A stretch of DNA of 29,355 nt from CAYLPU01 sp964385635 (GTDB taxonomy: Bacteria > Chloroflexota > Anaerolineae > B4-G1). How positions within the stretch are numbered: position 1 is the first letter of the stretch; each line of letters begins with the position of its first letter. The stretch lies in assembly GCA_964385635.1 (NCBI GenBank), contig CAYLPU010000063.1, positions 1-29,355 on the forward strand, written 5' to 3'. A program made the translations under genes and the position numbers. Under the pieces are notes generated by a model. The model had not been told where the DNA came from. It ran no database searches and saw only the letters and a list, made by a program, of their open reading frames with translations. Shown here piece by piece: positions 29,344 through 29,355 of this stretch.

Positions 29344-29355
29344 TCGACAAACGGC

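Overview
The window is GC-rich bacterial DNA carrying a complete type III-A (Csm) CRISPR-Cas locus, flanked by a few housekeeping and accessory genes. I think the source is a Chloroflexota (Anaerolineae-like) genome, probably a metagenome assembly. The reasons are the high GC, the very many interspersed palindromes (families containing GGATCGCCAGATCC, CGACTTTAGTCG, CTTCGCTTCGCTCAGG, GGGCGGTTCGCGAACCGCCC and AACCGGGTTTTT, which I associate with that phylum), and a 100-N scaffold gap. The phylum is an inference. No rRNA or tRNA is visible.

Layout. 1-411: damaged 3' end of hemW. 412-759: regulatory/repeat region with four 23-bp direct repeats and two good promoters. 760-12348: a co-directional effector operon: cas6, a CARF-LuxR-HTH gene, a small zinc-ribbon ORF, csm1 (cas10), csm2, csm3, csm4, csm5 (with a fused C-terminal cold-shock domain), csm6, a two-TM-helix CARF protein, and a second cas6. 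12349-12685: palindrome cluster. 12686-14906: adaptation module of a free-standing reverse transcriptase, cas1 and cas2. 14907-15325: leader with two copies of one 11-bp dyad. 15326-18155: CRISPR array of 37 visible 37-bp repeats, interrupted by a 100-N gap and ending in a truncated repeat. 18156-19397: degraded end with palindromes and a truncated transposase. 19398-23160: a translationally coupled metabolic operon (GNAT transferase, N-succinylamino-acid racemase/MenC-like enolase, IorA-like TPP enzyme), all three genes carrying repeat-derived in-frame inserts. 23466-26124 (minus): membrane metallophosphoesterase and lipoprotein. 26396-29343: an unknown protein, a small helicase-tail-like ORF, and a Mrr-nuclease/beta-sandwich/TIR multidomain protein.

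How it should work. RT-Cas1-Cas2 can acquire spacers, possibly from RNA. Cas6 should cut the repeat at the base of the GCCC-TCAC-GGGC hairpin, leaving the 8-nt handle ATTGAGAC. Csm1-5 form the surveillance complex: the Cas10 HD and GGDD motifs and the Csm3 catalytic Asp are intact, so DNase, cyclic-oligoadenylate synthesis and target RNA cleavage are all predicted. Three separate CARF proteins could read the second messenger: a HEPN RNase (Csm6), a membrane protein and a DNA-binding protein. The most unusual items are the Csm5-cold-shock fusion, the two-helix membrane CARF protein, the CARF-LuxR regulator together with the twin leader dyads, and the Mrr-TIR multidomain protein. I could not run database searches, so every statement about novelty is provisional.
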